A DNA stretch of 64,000 bases, from assembly GCA_963576785.1 (NCBI GenBank), contig OY756147.1:1860001-1924000 (forward strand). Reading direction: 5' to 3'. Positions 23,123 to 32,712 of the stretch are shown in pieces. A program made the translations under genes and the position numbers. Below the pieces are notes generated by a model. It did no database searches and was not told the DNA's origin. It saw only the letters and a list, made by a program, of their open reading frames with translations. Numbering within the stretch: the stretch's first letter is position 1; every line of letters begins with the position of its first letter. Origin of the DNA: Chlorophyllum brunneum. Taxonomy: Eukaryota > Basidiomycota > Agaricomycetes > Agaricales > Agaricaceae.

Positions 23123-24790
23123 TCAGAGACTTCTAAACCCAGAATAATTGATAGACGTTCTCAGCATGAAGCTTCTACATTAGAAGACTTATGCAGAGAA
23201 GGAGGAGTAGGGATGATCGATTATCTGTGCACTCAAAAAGTCAAATCACCATTAGTTCCTATCTCTTTCAAGGATCTAAATCGACTACTATCAGAAGAGA
23301 AATCTAAATGGTGGAAAGTGTGCTTAGAAGAGTTAAATTCACTCAGAGAAAGATATGTTTATGACTGAGCTAAACTTCCGCCTGGAAGAAAAGCTGTCAA
23401 AAATAGATGGGTTTTCACACCCAAATCAGATGGTCGATACCGTGCTCGACTAGTAGCAAAAGGATTCTCTCAGATAGAGGGAATCAATTACAATGAACTA
23501 TTTTCACCAGTAGTCTATTATAAGACAGTGCAACTCATATTTGCAGTCACTGCCCTCAACGATTGGGAGATGCTCAGTTTAGATGTTAAAACTGCTTATC
23601 TCTATGGAAAACTGGATGAAGAACTCTATATGGAACTTCCAGAAGGTTTCAATACAGGTCGTGGTAATTTGGTTTGGAAATTAAACCGAGCCATTTATGG
23701 ACTAAAGCAATCTGGATGACAATGGTGGAAGGAATTGACTAAGTCAATGACTGACCTAGGATTTGTCTGATCCAAACTAGATGCTGGAGTCTATTATTAC
23801 TACGACCCTGAAACCAAAGAGCTTATTATAGCTCTGGTCTATGTAGATGACTCAATGTTTGTTGGAATCAGAGGCTCTAGACTTCTACATGAGAAGCAAG
23901 CACTCTTTATGAAGAAATGGGAATGCCAAGACCTTGGTTCAACCAAAGAGTTTCTTGGCATGAAAATTTCGCGAGATCCTATAAACCGATCAATCACCCT
24001 AGACCAAATAGATTGTCTAGGAAAAGTACTTGATTGATTTAAAGTAATTGGAAAAGAAGAAATCCCATTACCAAATGGATTTATCTTCGAATCCAATACA
24101 GGAAAAGCAACACCTGACTTCATAAAGAGGTATCAACAGTTAGTAGGATCAGTTATATATCTGATGATAGGCAGTTGGCCTGACATAGCTTTTGCCACTG
24201 TCAAATTATCACAACATATGACCAACCCTACTAAAGCGCATTATAATGCAGGCTTACATTTGCTAAAGTACCTTAATGCTACTTGCAAATATAGAATTAC
24301 CTATAATGGAAGTTCTATGCAAGGCCTTAATGCCTTTTCCAATTCTGATTGGGCTGGTGATCCAATTAGTCATAAATCTGTAACTGGATATTTCTGTTTA
24401 TTAGCCAGTGGAGCAATCGCTTGGTTAAGTAGGAAACAGAAAACTATTGTATTATCTTCTACTGAAGCCAAGTATATGGCTTTGTCAGATTACAGTTGAC
24501 AACTCGTTTGGACTGTCAATTTGTTGGAAGAAATTGGTATCTGATCATTGGCCTCTTATCTCTTTGGTGATAATGAGGGTTCAATATTTTGGACCAAAAA
24601 TCTAGTAGCAGAAAAACGATCAAAACACATTGATGTCAAATACCATTACATTCGTGATTTGGTAGAAGACAGAAAGATTGAAATATTCTCTGTGAAAGGC
24701 ATAGAAAATCCTGCCAATATTCTTACAAAGAATTTAGACAAAATAAAATTCAATCTATTCCGACCTCGCCTTGACTTGATGTTTGAGTGA
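23123..24790 (+). pseudogene. Copia-I copy 2 reverse transcriptase and RNase H, broken
   Basis: RT is recognisable by LDVKTAYLYG near 23580 and VDDSMFVG near 23845. RNase H shows NSDWAGDP near 24340 and a SSTEAKYMAL segment near 24455. TGA stops interrupt it near 23368, 23717, 23768, 24034, 24497 and 24542; several are CGA in copy 1. The end before the polypurine tract matches copy 1. Confidence 0.88.
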
Positions 24791-24815
24791 TTAAAAAACT
24801 CTACATCAATACAGA

Positions 24816-24826
24816 GCAAGGAGGAG
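24816..24826 (+). other. Polypurine tract of copia-I copy 2
   Basis: The tract gcaaggaggag directly precedes the 3' LTR, as in copy 1. Confidence 0.85.
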
Positions 24827-25397
24827 TGTTGAAATTTCGGACATATTCTAGAAATAGACTATGAAGTCATTATGATAATAATAGACTGATCCGTTACTTT
24901 CCAGTAACTTCATTCCGTAGTAACTTCCTATGAGTTGCTCTGCATACAATGAGAGTCATAAGTACTTGATAGATTATTCTACATAGTACCAATGACTAGA
25001 TACTATGTTCTGCAGTACTCTGCAGGCACTATGCTGCAGTTAAAGGGAGTCATAAGGAACAATCTATGCTTTACTAGTATTTTATGTAATATGACTTGCC
25101 TATGTTACAATATGTATATAAACCCCATGTAGCAGACCTAGTTCTGCATCTTGTTCAATTGAACAACATCTTCATCATTGCTTATTTTCTTGAGTACAAC
25201 ACCAGTCTCGATCTACTTGACTACAACTTATCCACCTCTGACACCGACCGCTTCATTAATAATATCTGTCTATCCGAATTACCTTTCTACAGGTATTGGA
25301 TAGAAGCTTATTATCTCGGTGAGTAGACCCTACGTTCTCTCCCACTGCATTTACTGCTGCCCCCAGCAAACAACTCGTTACGGTTGTTTCCTCAACA
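24827..25397 (+). repeat. 3' LTR of copia-I copy 2 (571 bp)
   Basis: It runs from tgttgaaatt to cctcaaca. It is the sister of 18224-18794, with differences concentrated at former CpG sites. Confidence 0.95.
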
Positions 25398-25882
25398 GTT
25401 ATGGCTGTCATTGTATACATTCAGCAGTAGTAGTTCTTCTCCTCCTGCACAGAGAGAGATGCACAGGAGGTCTCGATGTTCTATAATGTTTCTTCTGATG
25501 GAGGGTCGAAGTTGCTTAAGTCTCTTGTGAGCAATGCGAGGACTCGGGGAGTGGTACGGTATTCTATGTTCACCATCCGTTGAGGGTAGCACCAGCGTCC
25601 AACTTGGAGGACTTCTTTGGCAATGCTTGGGTATGACAGGAGTGTCCAGTCTGGGTTGACCGGGTCTCCCATGAGGGGAGAGCCATCATTAGATATGAAG
25701 GAAGGGATATTGCAGAGATATCTCCACAGGGGTTCTTGTATGAGGAGGAGGTTGATGTCACCTCTACGTGCAAGGACTGTCTCCATCACTCCATATGATC
25801 TTCCAACATTGTGAGAACAGACCTTTAATTCACTCAACAGTGAGCAAGGGGGCCTGTTTTGTTCATTGGGTGTGTTATTCAT
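25398..25882 (-). pseudogene. LINE-B ORF2 fragment: endonuclease N-terminus
   Basis: The ATG at 25882 gives MNNTPNEQNRPPCSLLSELKV-like sequence; the APE motif LLLIQEPLW follows. A frameshift near 25535 moves the frame before KRLKQLRPSIRR. The ORF ends with VYNDSHNC near 25400, where the copia LTR abuts. The GDIN and SDH motifs are missing. Confidence 0.88.
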
Positions 25883-28050
25883 TGAGGGGGTTTAGTCTGG
25901 CTTTGACTAGCCAGGGATGATGAGGAGGGGGGCAGTGGGACTCCTTTGTTAGCTCTTAGTTCGAGTGCTTTGTTGGCGTGCCAATCGTGGTCAAATCGTT
26001 TCTTCCAGAATTGACATTTATGGTCAGTGGCGAGGTGATCCTTGCCACAGTTGGAGCACATAGCCTTGTGGGGGCATGGTTCTCCAGAGGGGGTGGCCGC
26101 GATGGGCGGGTCTGCTTTGTCATTGCCCTTGCAGCAGTAGGCGAAGGTGCAGTGGTTGGTGGTAGAGTGGGGACCCTTGCAGTGCACACAGATAAAGAGC
26201 CTTACATGGCATTGGATTAGAGGGTGGCCCCATCTGCAGCACTTGGTGCAAAATGGAACTCCCAGGTTGGTGTTGGCCCTTCTGATGCAGAAGAGACCTC
26301 CATAGATGTTGGACCCCACCTTGGAGTCCCAGATTTTGAACCACACTGTGCAAGTGTCCAAGTGCTTGGAGTTGTATTGCACTCTTGGTTGTGTCACAAA
26401 TTGGATAGCATCTGAGTGGATGGAGTTCCGGATACTGGTGACAATATCGGCTTCAGTGAGGACTTGTCCTTGGGGCGTGATATAGCTGACGTCTGTGACT
26501 TTCACAAACAATTTGGATTTGGGAAGGGATACGTTGCCCGTAGTGATTCCTCTGAACTTCTCTTTGAGCCACACCTTGATGACATTGAGCTCTGTGGGGG
26601 TTAACACCTCCGAGGTGTGGACCATGAGGCCCAGCTTACCCTGCAAGGTGGCAATGACCCTAGTTTTGGACTTCTCCGCTATGAGACAAGCATTGAGAGA
26701 GTCAATAATGGCCCCGAAGTTGGAAATGTTAGGCCTGGTAAGGAGAGGAATGATGACTTGTTTGCACGAGGGACCATTCAATGTGGAGCAGATAATACCA
26801 GCTTTCTTGGCCGGCTTTTTGTTTGCAGGGGAGGAAGAGGAGAAAGCGGCATCGTACATTGCTACTATCTTCTCGTGGGACAATTCCGGGAACTTGCTTG
26901 CAAACTCTAGGAGCTTGAGAGGGTCACACCCAGTAGAAGTGGGAGTAGAAGTGGGATTCTTACCCTCCTTGGCCGTAGCTGCGGCATAGGAAGTTTTTGT
27001 GCCTTCCTGAGGTTTTTTGGTGACCTTGGGATGGGACACCAGAGTTTTGGTGGCCTTGGCAGACACAGGAGGGAGGGTAGGGTTTGACATCTTCAGCCCA
27101 GTAGTGGTGGTCTTCATGGTCACTCCTTTGGGTTTCCGACCCCTATGCTTCTTGTTATGAACGATGGTCTTGAACTCTGCCTCAGTAATCATCTGCACGT
27201 CATCATCGGAGATACCCAAATGAGTGACCTTGTTACCACCGGTATGTGCGTCATCATTGGAGATACCCAACTGAGTGACAACACCCGGAGTGACAATGTG
27301 CTCAACAACCTCCATGCAGATATCGTCAGGTTTGTGTGTGGGGCCTTTGGAGGCCACGCGTCGAAGGGGAGAAACGTCTGGCTGGGGGGTTTCCTCAGTG
27401 TAGACAGTAACCTTACCAAAATTGACCTCCATCCAACCATGGAGGTCGTTCTTCTGCTCATCAATGGCAACCTTGAGCCATCCCGCCTTCATCAAGGTCC
27501 CCATTAGTTCAGTGAAGGCCCGCCCAAATGCAAGTCCTTCGTCACCACTCATGTTAAACGTGCTGCAGGCCTTGACCCACTCAGAGATCTTACCAACCTC
27601 CCTAACAGCATCATCATAGAATTCCTCTGGTCCACCTTTGTGTTCTGCAATATTGTCTTCAGCATCTTCTACCTTGGGCTTCAATTCTTCTTCTACTTGA
27701 TCGGCCCAGTCCTGTCCTGAGTAGTAATAGTTGCCCTCTGGTCTTACTTGTTTGGATGCCCAATGGACAGTTTTCTCCTCTTCTCTAGAGATGGGTACCG
27801 AAGATATTGGAGGTGTTGACAGTCTTCTGCTGAGAACCGATGGGGGGATGGTATTACTGTAGGCTTGGTCTGTGGGGACAAAAAGCCTAGTCATAGATGG
27901 CATCCTAGGAAACAGGATGCCAGGAGGGGGCAGAGCCGCAGAGGCTGCAAAGATGGAGGGGGCTGGAACATGTAGTGTGTTCCCGAAGACTTCTCTGTTG
28001 CCGTCAGGCATGGTCTCTCTTGGAGAGAGATCAGAACATAATGCAGGCAT
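25879..28050 (-). CDS. LINE-B ORF1, intact 723-aa nucleic-acid-binding protein
   Basis: The start is ATG 28050-28048 (MPALCSDLSPRE), chosen because LINE-A shares it and because it is the first ATG after the LINE 5' terminus. The upstream extension of the open frame lies in LINE-C. The frame stays open to the stop that overlaps ORF2 as ATGA. The C-terminus carries CTKCCRWGHPLIQC (a true CX2CX4HX4C knuckle), CVHCKGPHSTTNH and CSNCGKDH. The middle contains Lys- and Pro-rich stretches and a region around LMVHTSEVLTPTELNVIK of RRM-like character, not verified. It is the only intact ORF1 here, although its element is dead. Confidence 0.85.
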   Translation of the reverse strand: MPALCSDLSPRETMPDGNREVFGNTLHVPAPSIFAASAALPPPGILFPRMPSMTRLFVPTDQAYSNTIPPSVLSRRLSTPPISSVPISREEEKTVHWASKQVRPEGNYYYSGQDWADQVEEELKPKVEDAEDNIAEHKGGPEEFYDDAVREVGKISEWVKACSTFNMSGDEGLAFGRAFTELMGTLMKAGWLKVAIDEQKNDLHGWMEVNFGKVTVYTEETPQPDVSPLRRVASKGPTHKPDDICMEVVEHIVTPGVVTQLGISNDDAHTGGNKVTHLGISDDDVQMITEAEFKTIVHNKKHRGRKPKGVTMKTTTTGLKMSNPTLPPVSAKATKTLVSHPKVTKKPQEGTKTSYAAATAKEGKNPTSTPTSTGCDPLKLLEFASKFPELSHEKIVAMYDAAFSSSSPANKKPAKKAGIICSTLNGPSCKQVIIPLLTRPNISNFGAIIDSLNACLIAEKSKTRVIATLQGKLGLMVHTSEVLTPTELNVIKVWLKEKFRGITTGNVSLPKSKLFVKVTDVSYITPQGQVLTEADIVTSIRNSIHSDAIQFVTQPRVQYNSKHLDTCTVWFKIWDSKVGSNIYGGLFCIRRANTNLGVPFCTKCCRWGHPLIQCHVRLFICVHCKGPHSTTNHCTFAYCCKGNDKADPPIAATPSGEPCPHKAMCSNCGKDHLATDHKCQFWKKRFDHDWHANKALELRANKGVPLPPSSSSLASQSQTKPPQ

Positions 28051-28135
28051 GAAATGTATCCTTTGTACTGTAAACTGGTACCATATAGTTGAGTTTTGCA
28101 AATCGATAATGGTGGTACGAGTCAAAGAAGGGATG

Positions 28136-28447
28136 GCCTCTCCACATGCTAGTACTATTTGTTGTTCCCCCTTGTGTTTGTGAGTTGATAGTTTCTCCTC
28201 TATCAATCTCTCTCTTTCACTCTCTCCTTTCCGATCTCCTCTCTCTCTCTCTCTCTCACTGAACAACTTAGGTACCAAACATCTCTCTAGTGTATGTGCT
28301 AGATGGCATTGAGTCTCATGGGGTTAGTTTACTTGTAGTTTACTCTCCTTGCTCTGAACATTCTGTATGTTCTGCCTTTGTATGTATGTACATGTGGACT
28401 GCATTCGAGCACTGCTATATAAATTGATGAATTAAAAAAAAAAAAAA
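28136..28447 (+). mobile_element. LINE-C, LINE 3' end with poly(A)
   Basis: It matches the 3' untranslated region of LINE-E and LINE-I: the ctagtac..tttgttgttcccccttgtg region, a CT-rich tract, the gtatgtatgtacatg motif and the ataaattg terminus. A run of about 14 A follows at 28434-28447. Its junction with LINE-B leaves no spacer. The flank after the tail is LINE-D. Confidence 0.9.
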
Positions 28448-28869
28448 GAAACACCATTGTGTCAAACTGCTGAGAGGATTCATGATTCCACAAGTAAGTG
28501 GTACAATGTTCTTTGAGGTAGTTGGAGAAGAAGGCAGTAATCTGGGGGGGGAAGCCTTGTCTGTGTAATATCCTGGTAAGGAGATCATGATTTAAAGATG
28601 GGAAGAATTGAGCAATGTCAAATGCTAAGACACTTGTCTTCTTTTTCCTGGTCCATGCCCCTCTGATGATGTGGGTAAGAAAGAGTCCAGCATCTTCAGT
28701 GGATCTTTGCATGATTGCACTGAGCTGGTGGGTGTAGAACATTGAATTTAATGGCTTCAAATTGAAATCACTTAGCCAACGTTTTTTCAATGAGTTTTCC
28801 AAGGGTGTTGAGAAGGACAATCAGTCTGAATGCCTTGGGAGTAGAGTAGTTGGGTTTATTTGGTTTGGG
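28448..28869 (-). mobile_element. LINE-D segment 1: RT fragment
   Basis: The minus strand encodes the RT region with AFDIAQFFPSLNHDLL, IIRGAWTRKKKTSVLAF in part, and GFPPQITAFFSNYLKEH. A TGA and a frame change occur near 28770. The segment is interrupted at 28869 by the 703-bp insert and resumes at 29573 with one TGGG copy. Its downstream part (RNase H, 3' end) is missing to the left. Confidence 0.85.
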
Positions 28870-29572
28870 TGAAGAGACGTTGTCTCATTATGTTTGTAAG
28901 CAGCATCTGTCTGATGTTGGGGCTTCAACCCAAGGGGAATAGAGGTGAAAGGGGATGTGTCTAGAAACACATGAAGGTAAGGAAAAGGGCAGTTTGTTGA
29001 AGCAAGATGTTTATGAGCCTTTAGGAGGCAAAGAAGAGAGATAGGAATAATTGGATACTTTTTCACTGATTTTCGTAGACAAAGTACATTTGTATTTATA
29101 CGAAAATCCAAACCTATGCTACAGAAACCTCGTACATAGTTTGTATACACTATAGAAATAATTTGAATACAAAAGTAGAGTCCGAAACAGTCCAAATTAG
29201 GGATTATGGAGATATTATATGGATTGAATGAAAGGGTACATAAGGGATTGAAAATTTTCATACTTTTAGTAACAACTGTTCCTATGTGTTCAGGGATTTG
29301 AATGAAATCATTTTATCAAGAGGGTACTGGCCAGCACAGCAAATGGAGAGTAATGTCGGAGTGGAGAGTAAGGCAGTTAGGCCCAAAGGCCTTTGCCCTT
29401 TTGAGTCTGTGAGAATTGATGCCCATCTTGCTGGCATTCAAAACGTATTGGCCATTGAGTCCTTGGCCTATTTTCCTTCATTGGACAAGTGGAATGTTGT
29501 GTACAAATAGGGCTAGTGGGAGGAGGGGGACGGATAGCCATTTGAAGGCCTAGCCATTGTCTGATCTCCACA
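28870..29572. repeat. Solo-LTR-like insertion of unknown family (703 bp)
   Basis: The insert starts TGAAGAGACG and ends CTCCACA, so it has TG..CA ends. It is flanked by TGGG on both sides (28866-28869 and 29573-29576). Removing it with one TGGG restores an uninterrupted alignment of LINE-D to LINE-A, LINE-G and LINE-H. It has no similarity to the copia-I, copia-II or gypsy LTRs in the window. Open frames inside it (for example 28821-29261 minus) look accidental. A MITE or an LTR fragment is an alternative. Confidence 0.6.
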
Positions 29573-29667
29573 TGGGAATGATGACCAAGGTAGAATTCTT
29601 AAAATGTTTGGGCCACATCCCAAGGGACAGGCAAGCATTTCCAATGTTGAGAATGAGGTCAGTGCAT
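29573..29667 (-). mobile_element. LINE-D segment 2
   Basis: It continues the RT-upstream region of LINE-D in the minus strand (gggaatgatgacc matches the VIIP region of other copies). It ends with the 13-bp target duplication of LINE-E. Confidence 0.85.
29655..29667. repeat. Left target-site duplication of LINE-E
   Basis: The 13 bases gaggtcagtgcat match 32288-32300 exactly. Confidence 0.93.
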
Positions 29668-30797
29668 GCATCCCTTCTTGACCTCTTACCACTACCTTCC
29701 TAATTGGGATGGTTCTCTGGTTGGGGGCTTCTGGCCTGTTCTTGCTGGACGTTAGGTCCTGGCACTGTCTTATACACAAGGTAATGCATAGTACTCCCTT
29801 GGCAAAGGAGGTTAAAGGCTGGGTATGCTGGCCGCTGCATACTCACTTGATTTTAGATGCGCAAACAGAGGTTGGGATCCGTCATATGGTGGATGAGAAT
29901 TAGTTCGAGTGAGGGGAGTGGCCCCTTGGTGAAGGGCCTTAATGATGGGGTATGCCTGTCGCTTTCTCTAGACGAGAGTTGATACCGGGTTGTACAGGAT
30001 GGCGGGGGGTGCCCCCTTAGCAAAGGGGCTCAAAGACTGGGAATGCCGGTCGCCTTCTGCCTGTTCACCTTGAGGGTTCCTCTAGTAGTGGAGGGGCCCA
30101 GTGCGCTCCCAAATGGTGTTGTAGTTCCCCAATGGCGGGACTAGCGTTGGTCTATTTGACTGAGCTGCAGTACAAGTCTAGTCTAACTAGGCATCTACTC
30201 CAACATGGGAACTAATGGAGAGGCTTCATTCTGCCCCATTCCCCAGCTGGGGGCGCATTGAGAAAAACTGCCCAGCTGAGCCCAAGAGGGTCCAAAAGGA
30301 TAGGAGTCAATAAAAGGGGGTTAGGGCAAAAAACAAGCTGACCGCAAGGACAGGCTACCCCCCTCCAGTTGTATTGGGTGCAGATCCGTCTCCCCTGGCC
30401 ATGCTGGACGTTAGTAGGGATCACTCAAACTCCAGGGTGTTATTCCACGTAGGTGCTGCAAGGCATTCCGTGGATTTGCTTTATAAGCAAGGCGCGATCA
30501 CCTCCCTGGTAGCAGTCCCTGCAAGACAGAGACCCCAGACACCATTAACACGTGGATCTGCGCCCTATGGGCATAGCGAAGTGGGTGCTGGGGTACAGGA
30601 AGCCAGCTGGGGGTAGGACCCTGGAATCACTGGTAGGCTGTGGTGGACCATGCAGAGAATGTGCAGCCTGGCCAGAGAGGTCTAAATCCTCTGTCAGTGG
30701 ATCTCAGAGAGAAGCTGAGTATACTCACTTAAGTTGATACCACGACGCCTCCTTTGGGGGGTAAGGGCATTAGTCCGCAAGGGGCCCCTTAGTCAAG
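29668..30797 (+). repeat. 1.1-kb module copy 2
   Basis: It starts gcatcccttcttgacctc at the insertion site and ends ccccttagtcaag, where LINE ORF2 sequence (cacctctcgaagac) begins. It includes three CCCTT/AAGGG hairpin motifs near 29797, 29925 and 30017. A GNRA-type ccGCAAgg loop lies near 30340. No conserved protein is evident. Confidence 0.85.
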
Positions 30798-31825
30798 CTC
30801 ACCTCTCGAAGACACTTTGGGACGATGTTATGACTAATGCGACGATGGATGACAAGTCCATCATTATCGGCATGGACGGCTCGGTCCACCCCAACCCCAA
30901 CCTACTTGCCAGCCAGTTCACGGTGGCAGCTACTATTTGACACCTAGACAGCGGGAGCTCTATCATGAAGAGGCTCGGAGGAACTACGTCGACAGACACT
31001 GAACTGGTCACACAGTATTTAGGAATCACCAAGGTACTCACAACTGCAGAATACGACCAGGTTGAGCACATTCACGTGTTCACCAACTCCATTGCAGCCT
31101 CTTGGCTCCTACTCGGTTGTTTGCTGCACTCCTGCCAGCGACAATCCATCCTCACATCAAAGGCGCTCCTGGTCTGGTTCAACAAGTCAGACCAACACCG
31201 CCTTTCCTTTTATCACACGCCGTCGAAGTGTAAATATGGTATTCAAAAAGCCACTCACGATTGGATTGAAACAGTTGCCTGGCCTAACTGGGGTAGAAAT
31301 CACCGAGTCCCTAACTCCATGGACTACTTACGCAAGAAGTCCGCCAAACAAGCAATCCATACATGGCAGGCCATGTTCGGATTCAAGAAATACAGCGGTA
31401 ACTCCTTCCTCCACCTCCCGGTGCAAGTAAATGGGGCCTCCGCTCTACCATTGCACATCAAGTCTGGTCCCTGGATATGAGAATGCAGTTACCAGCCTCA
31501 GCTCTTCACAAGAGCATGTCGTGCCATCTTATGCCATGCCCCGATTGGGGAGTATCGACTTCGATTCTTCCCCAACGAGGACCTATCATGCCACTACTGT
31601 AACAATCAAATAGTACAGACTAGGTCACATATCCTCTATCGTTGCAACAACTTCGATCATCACTTTGGCATCGACACTATCAAGACTTTCGTCAATTTCT
31701 TGTGCCATAATCCTACTGCATTCAGCTTCCCTCCAGAACCTGATCGCCCTTGCATCCGCACCGGGTCAATACCCCCATTACATCGTCATCAAGTCCAAAG
31801 GAGGTTTGGGTCTGTGCCTGCATAA
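30798..31825 (+). pseudogene. LINE-E ORF2 C-terminal part: RNase H and zinc finger
   Basis: The RNase H motifs IGMDGSVHPNPN, TELVTQYLGI and HVFTNS appear in order. The C-terminal finger with CHYCNNQ and HILYRC lies near 31590-31645. The frame runs in from the module without a stop (QAHLSKTLWDDV), but TGA stops follow near 30940 and 31478. Asn replaces the expected Asp in HVFTDS, so RNase H activity is doubtful. Confidence 0.85.
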
Positions 31826-32256
31826 ATCCTTTTCTTTTTCTCTTTTTCTTATGCTCTCCCAGTTATGGACTTCAAATCCATTTCTCTATATCTCCTTTCC
31901 TTGCTTGTCTACTGTTTTATATATAGTCTTCATTCAAAACCATCTCTCCTGTGGTGCCTGGGCAAATGCCCTCCCACACGCTAGTACCATTTGTTGTTCC
32001 CCCTTGTGATTGTGAGTTGGTAGTTTCTTTCTATCAATTTCTCTCTCTCACTCTCTCTCTTTCCGAATTCCTCTTTTCTTTTTCTTGCTGATCAACTTAG
32101 GTACCAAACATCTCTCTAGTGTACATGCTAGATGGTATTGAGTCTTGAGGGGTTAGTTTACACATAGTTTACTTTCCCTGCTCTGAACATTCTGTACGTT
32201 CTAACTTTGTATGTATGTACATGCAGACTGCATTCGAGCACTGCTATATAAATTGT

Positions 32257-32287
<31 letters not shown>

Positions 32288-32365
32288 GAGGTCAGTGCAT
32301 ATAGGATCAGTGGTGATTTGCTTCAGATGGGCCACAAGATGTGATCCAGGCCAGGGGCAGACAAA
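32288..32365 (-). mobile_element. LINE-D segment 3
   Basis: It begins with the right copy of the LINE-E duplication and continues the LINE-D minus-strand sequence (gatccaggccaggggcagac). It ends at the gypsy 3 LTR. Confidence 0.85.
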
Positions 32366-32669
32366 TGTTATGACCTTAGTCTAGGACTCAGGTTGCAAGT
32401 CTTTGGATAAAGACAAGAAGGTAGAGAGAAGAGAAAGGGATGATACAATTGGTAAAGTGTAAGGAATACATCAAGTATTACTATACTTTATATACTAGTG
32501 GTAAGTGCTAATAATAAGGGAATGGAGTAAGGGAGTCATAAGGACAAATAGAATGAGTCAAGAGGAGTACAGCCTTAAGGGATGAAACAAGGGGTGAAAC
32601 GGATACATAGGAATGATGAATGTGATGGGTGTATGATAGGAATGTACTGTTTATCTATAGTTTGTAACA
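32366..32669 (-). repeat. 3' LTR of gypsy 3 (304 bp)
   Basis: The ends are tgttatga and ttgtaaca. It carries the TATA and self-primer motifs of the family. A polypurine tract follows at 32670-32684. Confidence 0.93.
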
Positions 32670-32712
32670 ATACCTCCCTTTTTACGTTCATGACCCCATG
32701 AAATATCATAGT

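Larger units (their letters stand above)
18224..25397 (+). mobile_element. Copia-I copy 2, complete Ty1/copia element (7174 bp)
   Basis: The two LTRs of 571 bp flank a gag-pol region in the forward strand, with primer site and polypurine tract in place. The flanks do not match: gaccc on the left within the module, gttat on the right next to LINE-B. No 5-bp target duplication therefore remains. The copy is heavily decayed, with at least seven TGA stops at positions where copia-I copy 1 has CGA or CAA. Confidence 0.95.
25398..28135 (-). mobile_element. LINE-B, 5' portion of a Tad1-like LINE, inverted
   Basis: The segment contains the exact LINE 5' terminus (agaagggatg at 28126-28135), all of ORF1 and the start of ORF2. 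It stops within the endonuclease at the copia-I copy 2 LTR. At 28135 it joins head to head with the plus-strand LINE 3' end, LINE-C. Target-primed insertion with twin priming gives exactly this order: inverted 5' part, then 3' part with poly(A). Confidence 0.85.
29668..32287 (+). mobile_element. LINE-E, composite: 1.1-kb module fused to the LINE 3' third
   Basis: A perfect 13-bp duplication and a poly(A) run of more than 20 (interrupted only by the flank) show a single insertion of a 2.6-kb RNA. It consists of the module (29668-30797) followed by the RNase H end of ORF2 and the LINE 3' untranslated region. It lacks ORF1, endonuclease and RT, so it must have moved with enzymes supplied in trans. 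LINE-F has the same module-RNase H junction, so the composite is an established mobile family. Confidence 0.9.

Noticed and set aside
28240..28260. (CT)n microsatellite as a regulatory site
   Set aside because: It is the CT-rich part of the LINE 3' untranslated region present in every copy at variable length.
28821..29261. 146-codon minus-strand open frame across the solo-LTR-like insert
   Set aside because: It crosses the insertion boundary at 28869|28870, has biased low-complexity composition and no domain.
29286..29510. RGYWPA and YFPSL strings in the plus strand of the insert, resembling LINE RT
   Set aside because: Only two short matches in an orientation opposite to LINE-D, without the intervening motifs.
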